Of a DNA stretch of 22,578 nt, positions 1-7,814 are shown piece after piece. The notes beneath the pieces are model-generated. The model saw only the letters and a list, made by a program, of their open reading frames with translations, did no database searches and had not been told where the DNA came from. The DNA is from Gammaproteobacteria bacterium UBA3067 (GTDB taxonomy: Bacteria; Pseudomonadota; Gammaproteobacteria; Pseudomonadales; UBA3067). A program made the translations under genes and the position numbers. The DNA lies in NCBI GenBank assembly GCA_002366835.1, contig DFBZ01000029.1, positions 1 through 22,578 of the forward strand. The letters run 5' to 3'. Numbering within the stretch: the stretch's first letter is position 1; every line of letters begins with the position of its first letter.

Positions 1-1213
1 CTTGCGACACTTCAGTAGTAAAAGACGATGGAGCTTTGGGGCCGCTATTATTTTGCCCGCCCAGCAGTGAATCAGGAAGCTGGAGGTGCTCCTCTTGAAT
101 AAGTTCGCCTTCGCAGAGGGTTAACGCGCGCTCCAGTATGTTTTCCAGTTCGCGAACATTGCCCGGATAGCTAAATTGGTTGAGCGCCCGTTGTGCCGAA
201 GCGGCTATCTCAGGCTTTACCATCCCATTTTGACCAGCCAGTCTTTCAATAAATGTCTGGGTGAGCAGGGGGATGTCTTCTTTGCGCTCCCGTAGAGAGG
301 GAACGCTGAGCTGAATAACGTTGATGCGGTAGAAAAGATCCTGGCGGAAACGATTCGCGTTTACTTCTTCTTGCAGGTTTTTATGGGTTGCGCTGAGAAT
401 GCGCACGTCCACCGGAATTTCCTGCTGGCCGCCGATGGGGCGGATGGATTTCTCTTGAATGGCGCGTAAGAGCTTTACCTGCATGCTGAGTGGCAAATCC
501 GCCACTTCATCGAGAAAAAGCGTGCCTTTGTTGGCGGCCTGGAAGAGCCCTTCTTTATCGGCATGAGCACCTGTGTAGCTGCCTTTTATATGACCGAAAA
601 ACTCACCCTCCATCAGCTCTGTGGGAATCGCGCCGCAGTTTACCGCAATAAAAGGATGTTCCAATCGTGGGCCACGTTGATGAATCTCGCGAGCGACTAG
701 CTCCTTACCGCTGCCAGATTCTCCCCAGATGTAAACCGGTGCCTGGCTTCTTGCCAGTTTTTCGATTTGGCTTCTCAATGCAATGATGCCGGCGGAATCG
801 CCCAGAATAGGGGAGCTCTGTTGCTGTGCTGTTTCGTTTATTTCTTTGCCAAGTTTTAGAGCGGTTTCCACAAGGTCGCGAAGCCGCTGCAGGTCAACGG
901 GTTTGCTGACGAAATCAAAAGCTCCTGATTTGAGGGCGTTAATGGCAGTCTCTACGCTGCCAAAGGCGGTTATAACGGCAACGGGAGTGTGGCTGTGCTG
1001 CTCCTGAATGAGTTTTACTAACTCCAGTCCATTGCCGTCTGGCAGGCGCATGTCCGTCAGGCAGAGGTCAAAGTTTTGCTGACCGAGGTATTCACGCGCT
1101 TGCCTTAGGTTTTCTGCCGCAGTGGTGTCTATATCCATGCGGCCGAGGGTGATTTCCAGAAGTTCCCGGATATCAGGCTCATCATCAACAATTAGGGCTG
1201 TTTTTTGATTCAT
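1..1213 (-). CDS. pilR: Type IV pilus response regulator PilR, sigma-54 activator (3' end cut off by window edge)
   Basis: The reading frame starts with ATG at 1213 and stays open to the left edge, giving about 404 residues without a stop. The receiver domain has acidic residues D10/D11, phospho-acceptor D54 (LTDMRLPDG) and a conserved Lys in the VSKPVD motif. An AAA+ sigma-54 interaction domain follows, with Walker A GESGSGKE, a GAFTGA-loop variant GSYTGA (bases 566-583) and Walker B TLFLDEVADL. Toward the edge comes the RFRQDLFYRINV region and the FPGNVREL-like motif (here YPGNVREL). The C-terminal Fis-type helix-turn-helix lies outside the window. It begins 12 bases after pilS, so the two are probably co-transcribed. 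In Pseudomonas PilR activates sigma-54 transcription of the pilin gene pilA. Identity rests on domain order, pairing with pilS and close resemblance to Pseudomonas PilR. Confidence 0.95.
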   Translation of the reverse strand, partial: MNQKTALIVDDEPDIRELLEITLGRMDIDTTAAENLRQAREYLGQQNFDLCLTDMRLPDGNGLELVKLIQEQHSHTPVAVITAFGSVETAINALKSGAFDFVSKPVDLQRLRDLVETALKLGKEINETAQQQSSPILGDSAGIIALRSQIEKLARSQAPVYIWGESGSGKELVAREIHQRGPRLEHPFIAVNCGAIPTELMEGEFFGHIKGSYTGAHADKEGLFQAANKGTLFLDEVADLPLSMQVKLLRAIQEKSIRPIGGQQEIPVDVRILSATHKNLQEEVNANRFRQDLFYRINVIQLSVPSLRERKEDIPLLTQTFIERLAGQNGMVKPEIAASAQRALNQFSYPGNVRELENILERALTLCEGELIQEEHLQLPDSLLGGQNNSGPKAPSSFTTEVSQ

Positions 1214-1225
1214 ACGGTGACTTTG

Positions 1226-2851
1226 TTATGTGCTTAGGTGATCGCTTGTGCTGAGTGAGAAAATGCGCTCCGGATGGGGAAAGGTAATCCGAAAACAGCT
1301 TCCGCCCTTTAAAGGAATATAGTCTAAGCGCGCTTCGTTTGCCTCGCAGAGTTCTTTCGCAATGAAAAGCCCCAGTCCGGTACCCATGGCGCTGGTGGTG
1401 AAAAAAGGTTCAAACAGGTGCTCGGCATCTTCTGGCGAAATACCAGCGCCCTGGTCGATAACGTCGATATGAGGACGGTCACTGTTCTCAAGTCGGCCGC
1501 CTGTTAATGTGATTTCAGCTTTGCCGGTTTCATTTTCGTTATAACGCAGGCCATTCTGACAAAGGTTGGTGAGCACCTGGGTAAGTTGGTTGGTATCTAT
1601 TCTGGCTTGCAACGAGGCATCTTCAATATAAAGATTTATCTGAATGTCTGAGCCGAGAGAGTCAGAGAGCTCTTCAGTAAAGGTATTGAGGAATAGGTTT
1701 AAGCTGATCAGCTCTGCGTGGGATTGTTTGCGTCGAGAGAGTTGCAGCACGTTTTCGACGACTTTATTCATGCGAATGGAGTGCTGCTGAATAATGTCGG
1801 CCAACCTTGCATCGCCCTTGTTTAAGTCTTCAGACTCTTGCAGCAATTGTGCTGCATGACTAATGGCGCCGAGGGGGTTGCGTATTTCATGTGCGATACC
1901 TGCTGTAAGTGTACCCAGGGATGCCAGTTTCATTTGCTGGGCCTGTTGGGTGAGCTGGCTTTGATCCTCAAGAAATATCAATACACCAGGGTGTTCGCCA
2001 TGATTGAGCCGGGTGAAGTTGCTGAGCACCTCTGGCGCGGTGGGCTGGGTGCGAAATGGAGGGTGGCGGTAATCTGAGTCTTTCTGCCAAATTGCCAAGG
2101 CTTGCTTAAGATCAGTGGACAAGGTGTCCAGCTTATCTCCCAGTGAGGTGTCCGGTTTCCCCAGTAAATTCAAGGCAGCATCATTAATCAGGCTAATCGA
2201 ACAGTCTTCATTTAACGCGACAATGCCCGTACGCATGCGCTGTATAACGAGGTGGTTCAGTTGTTCTAGTTCGGCCAGGTCTGCGCCACGTTGTTTGGCG
2301 AGCTGTTCGCTTTCTCTCAGACGTTTGGCGAGTTGTTGGGTGATGATGGCGGTGGCAAAAAAAGCGATGCCGAGGGTGCCCGCCTGGAAGAGCTCAATGC
2401 CCTTTGAACTGGCCGTATTTATGGAATAATAAAACTGTTCGTAAAGCACGCACAGCGTTGCGAAGGCGGCAATAAAGGTGGCGAGTCGGCCCACCACAAG
2501 GATATTACCAGCCGCCACACTGACCACCATCAGGATGTGGAAGTTATTGGCGTGTTCGCCGCTTGCATGCATTAATAAGCTTAAAACAATGATGTCAGTG
2601 CAGGCGTGGAAAAACGCCTGATGGCTGTACTGGGATCGTTTTTGATGGGCGACCAGCAGACTGATCAGGCATATAAGCAGGTAAATCAATGCTGTAAAAG
2701 AATACAGCTGGGTGAAAGTGATATCAAAGTCCCGCAACCCGGAACGGCCAAAAAAAGCGGCGAGAAGGCTTAAGGATATAAATAGCCGATAATAGCAATA
2801 GACCTGCAACGAGCGCAGGCGGGATTTTGTGTAATCCGTCAGCTCTTCCAT
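1226..2851 (-). CDS. pilS: Sensor histidine kinase PilS
   Basis: A 541-residue membrane histidine kinase. The N-terminal third (about residues 20-172) is hydrophobic with several transmembrane helices. A coiled linker and a PAS-like segment (about 195-300) follow. The dimerisation/phospho-acceptor domain contains MKLASLGTLTAGIAHEIRNP with phospho-accepting H321. The ATPase domain shows an N box (NLCQNGLRYNE, about 429-439), G1 box (DQGAGIS, about 466-472), F box (FEPFFTT) and G2 box (GTGLGLFIAKEL). The stretch around the H box is nearly identical to Pseudomonas PilS. PilS phosphorylates PilR, and in Pseudomonas it responds to PilA levels in the inner membrane. It lies between the PP0621-type gene (14-base gap) and pilR (12-base gap), on the same strand. 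No strong ribosome binding site precedes the ATG. Confidence 0.95.
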   Translation of the reverse strand: MEELTDYTKSRLRSLQVYCYYRLFISLSLLAAFFGRSGLRDFDITFTQLYSFTALIYLLICLISLLVAHQKRSQYSHQAFFHACTDIIVLSLLMHASGEHANNFHILMVVSVAAGNILVVGRLATFIAAFATLCVLYEQFYYSINTASSKGIELFQAGTLGIAFFATAIITQQLAKRLRESEQLAKQRGADLAELEQLNHLVIQRMRTGIVALNEDCSISLINDAALNLLGKPDTSLGDKLDTLSTDLKQALAIWQKDSDYRHPPFRTQPTAPEVLSNFTRLNHGEHPGVLIFLEDQSQLTQQAQQMKLASLGTLTAGIAHEIRNPLGAISHAAQLLQESEDLNKGDARLADIIQQHSIRMNKVVENVLQLSRRKQSHAELISLNLFLNTFTEELSDSLGSDIQINLYIEDASLQARIDTNQLTQVLTNLCQNGLRYNENETGKAEITLTGGRLENSDRPHIDVIDQGAGISPEDAEHLFEPFFTTSAMGTGLGLFIAKELCEANEARLDYIPLKGGSCFRITFPHPERIFSLSTSDHLST

Positions 2852-2865
2852 GGGTTTATTGAAAG

Positions 2866-3150
2866 CTATTCATGGGAGTTGCTATCCGTTTTGTCTGTGC
2901 CTGTTTTGCTATCGGTGTTCAGCCCCTTCTCTTCGCTAAAAAGGGTTAAATGTTCTGGAGAGCAAAACGTTTTCTGATTGTGGGCGTGGCTCTGGTCTTG
3001 TGGGAAATGCACGCCACAAAAACTGCACTGAACCATCTTTTTTTGGCTGATTTCGGCAGGTTTCGTTTTGTTTTTCAGCTTCTCGGTAAGTTGTCGATAA
3101 AGCCAATAAAAGCCGGATCCGAGGATGAGAAGCGTGATGAGTCTGGCCAC
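2866..3150 (-). CDS. PP0621-family small membrane protein with cysteine/histidine metal-binding motif
   Basis: A 94-residue protein with one N-terminal transmembrane segment (about residues 3-19). After a charged linker it has the motif CSFCGVHFPQ ... HAHNQKTFCSPEH. The Cys and His spacing suggests a small zinc ribbon/TRASH-like site. The start is GTG at 3150, supported by an upstream AGAAAGGAA ribosome binding site. It lies directly upstream of pilS, where small proteins of this type (the PP0621 family) are found in Pseudomonas relatives. I know no experimentally assigned function. A link to type IV pilus regulation is inferred only from the position. Confidence 0.75.
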   Translation of the reverse strand: MARLITLLILGSGFYWLYRQLTEKLKNKTKPAEISQKKMVQCSFCGVHFPQDQSHAHNQKTFCSPEHLTLFSEEKGLNTDSKTGTDKTDSNSHE

Positions 3151-3358
3151 TGTTTTTCCTTTCTTCTAAATTGGGGGGGCACTGGACCAGTGTAGATCAT
3201 CCTTGTTGTGGTCACGAGAATTTTGCATCCTGAACAACGAAGGCTGAATACGGAGTTTGCCTCGATTTCAACGCGCTTTTGCTGGATAATCCGACGATCT
3301 TTTTGTCATTATGCTGCTGTTGCAGAGTCGCTTTTAATAAGCTTGCCGGAGGGCCTTC

Positions 3359-5002
3359 ATGAGTCACACACTGAGCATCACCATTGCACAATTAAATTTC
3401 CACGTTGGTGACATCTCGGGCAATGCCCAGAAAGTGATTGAAACCGCTCACACTGTTCTCGCAAACGAAAAGTCCGACTTGGTGGTTTTTCCTGAATTAA
3501 CCCTCACCGGCTATCCCCCTGAAGACCTCTTACTTCGCCCCAGTTTGCAAAAGCGTATCGATCAGGCGCTGAAGGAAATTTGCCAAGCCGTGCAAGGTGT
3601 CGATGTGTTGTTAGGCTGCCCCTATTTTATCGACGGGAAGCTCTACAACTGTGCTGTGTTGATTCATGATGGAGAGCTTACGAGCATTTATCAGAAACAA
3701 CATTTGCCTAATTATCAGGTGTTTGATGAGGTGCGTTATTTCACCCCTGGTACGCAAACACAGGTGGTGGAGGTTAAAGGGGTCCCCATCGGCATCAGCA
3801 TTTGTGAAGATATCTGGTTTGAGGGGCCGACTCGTCAAGCGGTAGCGGCGGGTGCGAAGCTTATGGTAAACCTGAACGCCTCTCCCTTTCATACGGATAA
3901 ACAAGCAGATCGCGAAGCAGCCTTGAAATCGCGGGTTTTGGAATCGGGTGTGCCCATCGTCTATGCCAACCTCGTGGGCGGGCAGGATGAACTGGTTTTT
4001 GACGGCAGCTCCATGTTGATTGATGAAAAAGGGCAGGTTTGCTTCACGGCCCCCGCATGTGAAGAGGGGCTTTTCTCACTTCACTTTGATTATGAAGGGC
4101 AGCGCCTGCGTGTAGGGGAGGACTTGCCCAAAAGCAGTGCCATCAAGTCACTAGAGGGGAGAGTTTACGATGCCCTGGTTCTGGGTTTGCGGGACTATGT
4201 AAACAAAAATGGCTTTCCGGGTGTCATTCTCGGGCTTTCAGGTGGAATTGATTCAGGTTTGTCTTTGGCTATCGCTGTTGATGCCTTAGGCCCTGAGCGC
4301 GTGCAGGCCGTTATGATGCCTTTTCGGTATACATCTTCAATGAGTATTGAAGATGCCGAAGATGAGGCGCAGCGCTTGGGGGTGAATTACCGCTGTCTGC
4401 CTATTGAAAATATTTATGATTCTTATATGTCGGTGTTGGCAGAGCCTTTTGCAGACAAAGCGGTGGATAAGACGGAAGAAAATCTTCAAGCGCGCTGCCG
4501 CGGCACATTGTTGATGGCGCTTTCTAATAAATTCGGCCATATGGTACTAACAACGGGCAATAAAAGCGAAATGGCGGTGGGTTATGCCACTCTCTACGGT
4601 GACATGGTGGGGGGGTATAATGCCCTTAAAGATGTACCTAAAATCCTGGTGTTCAAGTTGTCTGAATACCGTAATACCTTACCCGGCGGGCCGGTTATTC
4701 CTCAGCGGGTAATTGACAGGCCGCCCTCAGCAGAGCTGGCTCCAGATCAGGTCGATGAAGACAGTCTTCCACCTTATTCTATTCTGGATCAGATTCTTGA
4801 ATTATATGTCGAGAGAGACCTAAGTGCCGATGATATTGTTGCTAGGGGGTTTAATCGGGATGATGTTTACCACATCATTCGCTTGGTGGATTTAAACCAA
4901 TACAAGCGGGATCAGGCGCCAGTGGGTGCGCGTATTACGGGGCGAGGGTTTGGTAAAGATCGACGTTACCCCATTACTTGCCGTTGGTTAGCCGGGGAGT
5001 AG
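3359..5002 (+). CDS. nadE: Glutamine-dependent NAD+ synthetase
   Basis: A 547-residue two-domain enzyme making NAD+ from deamido-NAD+, ATP and glutamine in the cytoplasm. The N-terminal nitrilase-type amidase domain shows the Glu-Lys-Cys triad: E46 (VFPELTLTGYPP), K113 (YQKQHLPNY) and C149 (ISICEDIWFEG). It releases ammonia from glutamine. The C-terminal synthetase domain has the PP-loop SGGIDSG at 294-300 and the downstream TGNKSEMAVGYATLYGDM stretch typical of NadE. The length fits proteobacterial two-domain NadE. The start at 3359 has a GGAGGG ribosome binding site six bases upstream. The gene is convergent with bamD (16-base gap) and divergent from the PP0621-type gene. No intact terminator is obvious in the short gap. 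Confidence 0.96.
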   Translation: MSHTLSITIAQLNFHVGDISGNAQKVIETAHTVLANEKSDLVVFPELTLTGYPPEDLLLRPSLQKRIDQALKEICQAVQGVDVLLGCPYFIDGKLYNCAVLIHDGELTSIYQKQHLPNYQVFDEVRYFTPGTQTQVVEVKGVPIGISICEDIWFEGPTRQAVAAGAKLMVNLNASPFHTDKQADREAALKSRVLESGVPIVYANLVGGQDELVFDGSSMLIDEKGQVCFTAPACEEGLFSLHFDYEGQRLRVGEDLPKSSAIKSLEGRVYDALVLGLRDYVNKNGFPGVILGLSGGIDSGLSLAIAVDALGPERVQAVMMPFRYTSSMSIEDAEDEAQRLGVNYRCLPIENIYDSYMSVLAEPFADKAVDKTEENLQARCRGTLLMALSNKFGHMVLTTGNKSEMAVGYATLYGDMVGGYNALKDVPKILVFKLSEYRNTLPGGPVIPQRVIDRPPSAELAPDQVDEDSLPPYSILDQILELYVERDLSADDIVARGFNRDDVYHIIRLVDLNQYKRDQAPVGARITGRGFGKDRRYPITCRWLAGE

Positions 5003-5018
5003 CGACAAAACCCTCAGG

Positions 5019-5864
5019 TTATCCCAGCAGGCCAAAACTAAGAATATTCAGCCAGCTTTTATTGTCGGGTTTGGTTTCCACTTCCTCGAAACCAAACAAA
5101 GACGATTTGTAATAGTCCGGGTAGTTTGTTTCGATTACTTGTTGCGCCCCCTTAGCGAGGTCATTGAGCCCCAAGGCTTGATAGGCATGAATCATAATAT
5201 CCAGGCCGTCTGCCACGGAAGGGGTGTTCTGAAAATTTTGTACAATAAAATTTCCGCGATTGGCGGCCGCTACATAAGCGCTTCGTTCAATGTAAAAGCG
5301 CCCCACATTGACCTCATACTGGGCAAGAAGGTTGCGTAAAAAAAGCATACGCGCCCGAGCATCTGCATAATAAGGGCTGTTGGGGTACTGTCGAACCAGT
5401 TTGTTAAAATAGCGGAAAGAATCCCTGGCGGCTCCCATATCTCTCTGGCTTAGGTCAGTGGGTAGGATGGCCTCGAAGACACTGCGATCCAGGCTGAAAG
5501 TGGCCAAACCTTTCACGTAAAGCGCGTAGTCGATTTGTGGATGATGAGGATGAAGGCGAATAAAACGATCTGCCGCCGCGTTCGCCTGGGCAAAATCCTG
5601 GTTACGAAAGTGAGCGTAGATAAGCTCTAGTTGTGCTTGCTCTGCATAACGTCCGAAAGGAAAGCGTGCTTCCAATGCCTCTAGCTTTTCTACAGCAGCA
5701 ACCATTTGGCCACCCTTTAGGGATTTTTGGGCTCGGTAATAATAACCTTGCTCGCTTTCTGAATTGGCTTTGGCTAAGTCCGCATCCGGATCCTTACTGC
5801 TTGCGCAGGCAAAAAGGGACAAGATACAGAGTGAAATGCTAAACGTTTTAAAAATTTGATACAT
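5019..5864 (-). CDS. bamD: Outer membrane protein assembly lipoprotein BamD
   Basis: A 281-residue lipoprotein subunit of the BAM complex that inserts beta-barrel proteins into the outer membrane. The signal peptide ends in a lipobox with lipidated Cys at residue 20 (LFAC). The rest is tetratricopeptide-like helical repeats, including YYYRAQKSLKGGQMVAAVEKLEALE, then RFPFGRYAEQAQLELIY, RFIRLHPHHPQIDYALY and KLVRQYPNSPYYADA. These match the BamD/ComL/YfiO family. It is somewhat longer than E. coli BamD (245), with an extended C-terminus. It is divergent from rluD across 103 bases, the arrangement conserved in gammaproteobacteria including E. coli. The ATG has a GGAAG ribosome binding site about ten bases upstream. 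Confidence 0.93.
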   Translation of the reverse strand: MYQIFKTFSISLCILSLFACASSKDPDADLAKANSESEQGYYYRAQKSLKGGQMVAAVEKLEALEARFPFGRYAEQAQLELIYAHFRNQDFAQANAAADRFIRLHPHHPQIDYALYVKGLATFSLDRSVFEAILPTDLSQRDMGAARDSFRYFNKLVRQYPNSPYYADARARMLFLRNLLAQYEVNVGRFYIERSAYVAAANRGNFIVQNFQNTPSVADGLDIMIHAYQALGLNDLAKGAQQVIETNYPDYYKSSLFGFEEVETKPDNKSWLNILSFGLLG

Positions 5865-5967
5865 GAAAAACAGCTTCCTTATGGGTATCGCAGCGCACTA
5901 GTATAGAATAAACATTTGAGCGCAGGTAGTTTTCCAGTGCCTGCCAAGTACATATAGTGATAACTGA

Positions 5968-6933
5968 ATGACTGAACAAATTACAATAGAATCAAAAGTA
6001 GCCGATACCATGGTGGGAATGCGGCTTGACCAGGTGGTGGCGGAAGTTTTTTCCGAATACTCTCGCTCTCGTCTGCAGGCCTGGATTAAATCAGGTGATC
6101 TGACTGTAGATGGCGAAGCTTGGAAGACCAAAACAAAAGTAAAGGGGGGCGAGTTGCTGAGGCTGGTGGCTACCCTTGAGTCTGAAACCCGCTGGGCAGC
6201 GCAGGAAATCCCTCTTAATATTTGTTATGAGGACGACGATATTTTGCTGCTGAATAAACCAGCGGGTCTTGTTGTCCATCCGGCAGCGGGTAATCCAGAC
6301 GGCACCTTGTTGAACGCCTTGCTGCACTATAATCCTGAGCTTGCTGCCATTCCGCGCGCAGGGATTGTACATCGTCTCGATAAAGACACCTCAGGGTTGA
6401 TGGTGGTGGCAAAAACCCTGCCAGCCCACCATGACTTGGTGAGTCAGTTGCAAGAGCGCAGTGTTAAGCGCCAGTACGAAGCCATCGCAGTGGGAGTGAT
6501 GACGGGTGGCGGAACGGTCGATGCACCTATTGGACGTCACCCCAACCAGCGAATAAAAATGGCCGTGGTGAATGGCGGAAAAGAAGCCATTACGCACTAT
6601 CGACTGGTTGAGCGTTTTCGCGGGCATACCCATATCCGAGTCAACCTAGAAACCGGGCGTACTCACCAAATCCGGGTGCACATGGCGCATATTCACTATC
6701 CACTAATGGGGGACGGGGTTTATGGTGGCCGTTTACGCCACCCCAAGGGTGCCTCGCAGGCACTTTTGGACGCATTGCGTGGATTCAAACGCCAGGCCTT
6801 GCATGCGGGAAAAATCGGCTTACTCCATCCTGCCACTGGTGAGCTTATGGAGTGGGAAGCGGAAATGCCGGAGGATATGCAGCAGATTATTCAGGTGCTA
6901 AGGGCCGATGCCAAGACCCCAGATACCCAGTAG
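5968..6933 (+). CDS. rluD: 23S rRNA pseudouridine synthase RluD
   Basis: A 321-residue RluA-family pseudouridine synthase. An N-terminal S4 RNA-binding domain (about residues 15-75; MRLDQVVAEVF and SRSRLQAWIKSG) is followed by the catalytic domain with LLLNKPAGLVVHPAAGN and IVHRLDKDTSGLMVVAKT. The catalytic Asp is D138 of the HRLDKDT motif. Further family signatures are the ETGRTHQIRVHMAHIHYPLMGD stretch and an RQALHA motif near the C-terminus. RluD makes the pseudouridines of helix 69 (1911/1915/1917, E. coli numbering), important for ribosome assembly and termination. It is the first gene of a set with pgeF and clpB, as in E. coli. The ribosome binding site before the ATG is weak. Confidence 0.95.
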   Translation: MTEQITIESKVADTMVGMRLDQVVAEVFSEYSRSRLQAWIKSGDLTVDGEAWKTKTKVKGGELLRLVATLESETRWAAQEIPLNICYEDDDILLLNKPAGLVVHPAAGNPDGTLLNALLHYNPELAAIPRAGIVHRLDKDTSGLMVVAKTLPAHHDLVSQLQERSVKRQYEAIAVGVMTGGGTVDAPIGRHPNQRIKMAVVNGGKEAITHYRLVERFRGHTHIRVNLETGRTHQIRVHMAHIHYPLMGDGVYGGRLRHPKGASQALLDALRGFKRQALHAGKIGLLHPATGELMEWEAEMPEDMQQIIQVLRADAKTPDTQ

Positions 6934-6940
6934 AAATACG

Positions 6941-7687
6941 ATGATATGGCCGCAGTGGCCAGCGCCGCATGGTGTGAAAGCCTTGGTAACCACGCGCCTT
7001 GGTGGCGTGAGTCACTCGCCATGGGATAGCTTTAATCTTGCCTCCCATGTTGGAGATGATGAAAAAGATGTTGCGAGCAATAGGCAGCTTTTTCAGCAAT
7101 GGCTGGGGGATGGCCTTAAGCCCCAGTGGCTCAATCAAACCCATGGCACAGAGGTGCTTGAGGTCAGTGGTTCAAATCAAGTCTTCGACGCAGATGCCGC
7201 GTTTAGCAGCGAAATAAATCAAATTTGCACTGTATTAACCGCAGACTGCTTACCCGTTTTTTTTTGTGATCGCCTGGCGAATCATGTTGCGGTAAGTCAT
7301 GCTGGCTGGCGAGGATTGGGGGCAGGTATTTTGGAAAATACACTGTCCACATTCTCTGCTCCACCAAAAGATATAATGGCTTGGCTTGGCCCAGCGATTG
7401 GCCCAAAGCATTTTGAAGTGGGTGACGACGTGGTGGATTTTTATCGCCAAAACTACCCTCGCCTTAATGAAAAGCGTATATTTTTTCCATTTCAGGGGAG
7501 GTCATCAAAATTCCTGATGGATATTTATGAAGCGGCCAGGCAGATTCTAGCTTCTCAAGGCCTGCGCCATATTTATGGCGGTGATCTCTGCACCTATAGT
7601 GACGCTGAAAGATTCTACTCCTACCGAAGAGAAAATATTTGCGGCCGAATGGCTTCCTGTATTTGGTTGTCGCGCAGTTCAATTTAG
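6941..7687 (+). CDS. pgeF: Peptidoglycan editing factor PgeF (YfiH, laccase-domain family)
   Basis: A 248-residue YfiH-family protein (also annotated polyphenol oxidase/laccase domain). The zinc-site residues of the family are present: H68 (NQTHGTEV), C103 (LTADCLPVFFCD) and H120 (VAVSHAGWRGLG). GPAIGPKHFEVG and the C-terminal YSYRREN stretch are also typical. I chose ATG 6941 because MIWPQWPAPHGVKALVTTR aligns with the usual family N-terminus. The in-frame ATG at 6908 would add 11 residues overlapping rluD. The start is 7 bases after the rluD stop, so translation is probably coupled. In E. coli the family removes misincorporated L-Ser from peptidoglycan precursors. An enzymatic laccase role should not be assumed. 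Confidence 0.9.
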   Translation: MIWPQWPAPHGVKALVTTRLGGVSHSPWDSFNLASHVGDDEKDVASNRQLFQQWLGDGLKPQWLNQTHGTEVLEVSGSNQVFDADAAFSSEINQICTVLTADCLPVFFCDRLANHVAVSHAGWRGLGAGILENTLSTFSAPPKDIMAWLGPAIGPKHFEVGDDVVDFYRQNYPRLNEKRIFFPFQGRSSKFLMDIYEAARQILASQGLRHIYGGDLCTYSDAERFYSYRRENICGRMASCIWLSRSSI

Positions 7688-7757
7688 TTCCTGTTTTTTG
7701 ATGCCCCTAAGTACGCATCATGAATAATGATATATATCAGTTGGTTACCTGAAGGCA

Positions 7758-7783
7758 CTTGAATTATTCAAGGTCGACCCGAT
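7758..7783 (+). promoter_or_regulatory. Sigma-32-type heat-shock promoter of clpB
   Basis: CTTGAA at 7758-7763 and CCCGAT at 7778-7783 are separated by 14 bases. They match the sigma-32 consensus (CTTGAAA, 11-16 bases, CCCCATnT) with one mismatch in each core element. The site lies 31 bases before the clpB start, in the 127-base gap after pgeF, where clpB promoters are expected. Start-site mapping is lacking, so this is an inference from motif and position. Confidence 0.7.
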
Positions 7784-7814
7784 TAAAATAGAAATCACTC
7801 AATAAGGCTGACTT

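Noticed and set aside
6908..6940. Upstream ATG for pgeF overlapping rluD
   Set aside because: The extra 11 residues do not fit the family N-terminus, whereas ATG 6941 starts exactly at the conserved region.
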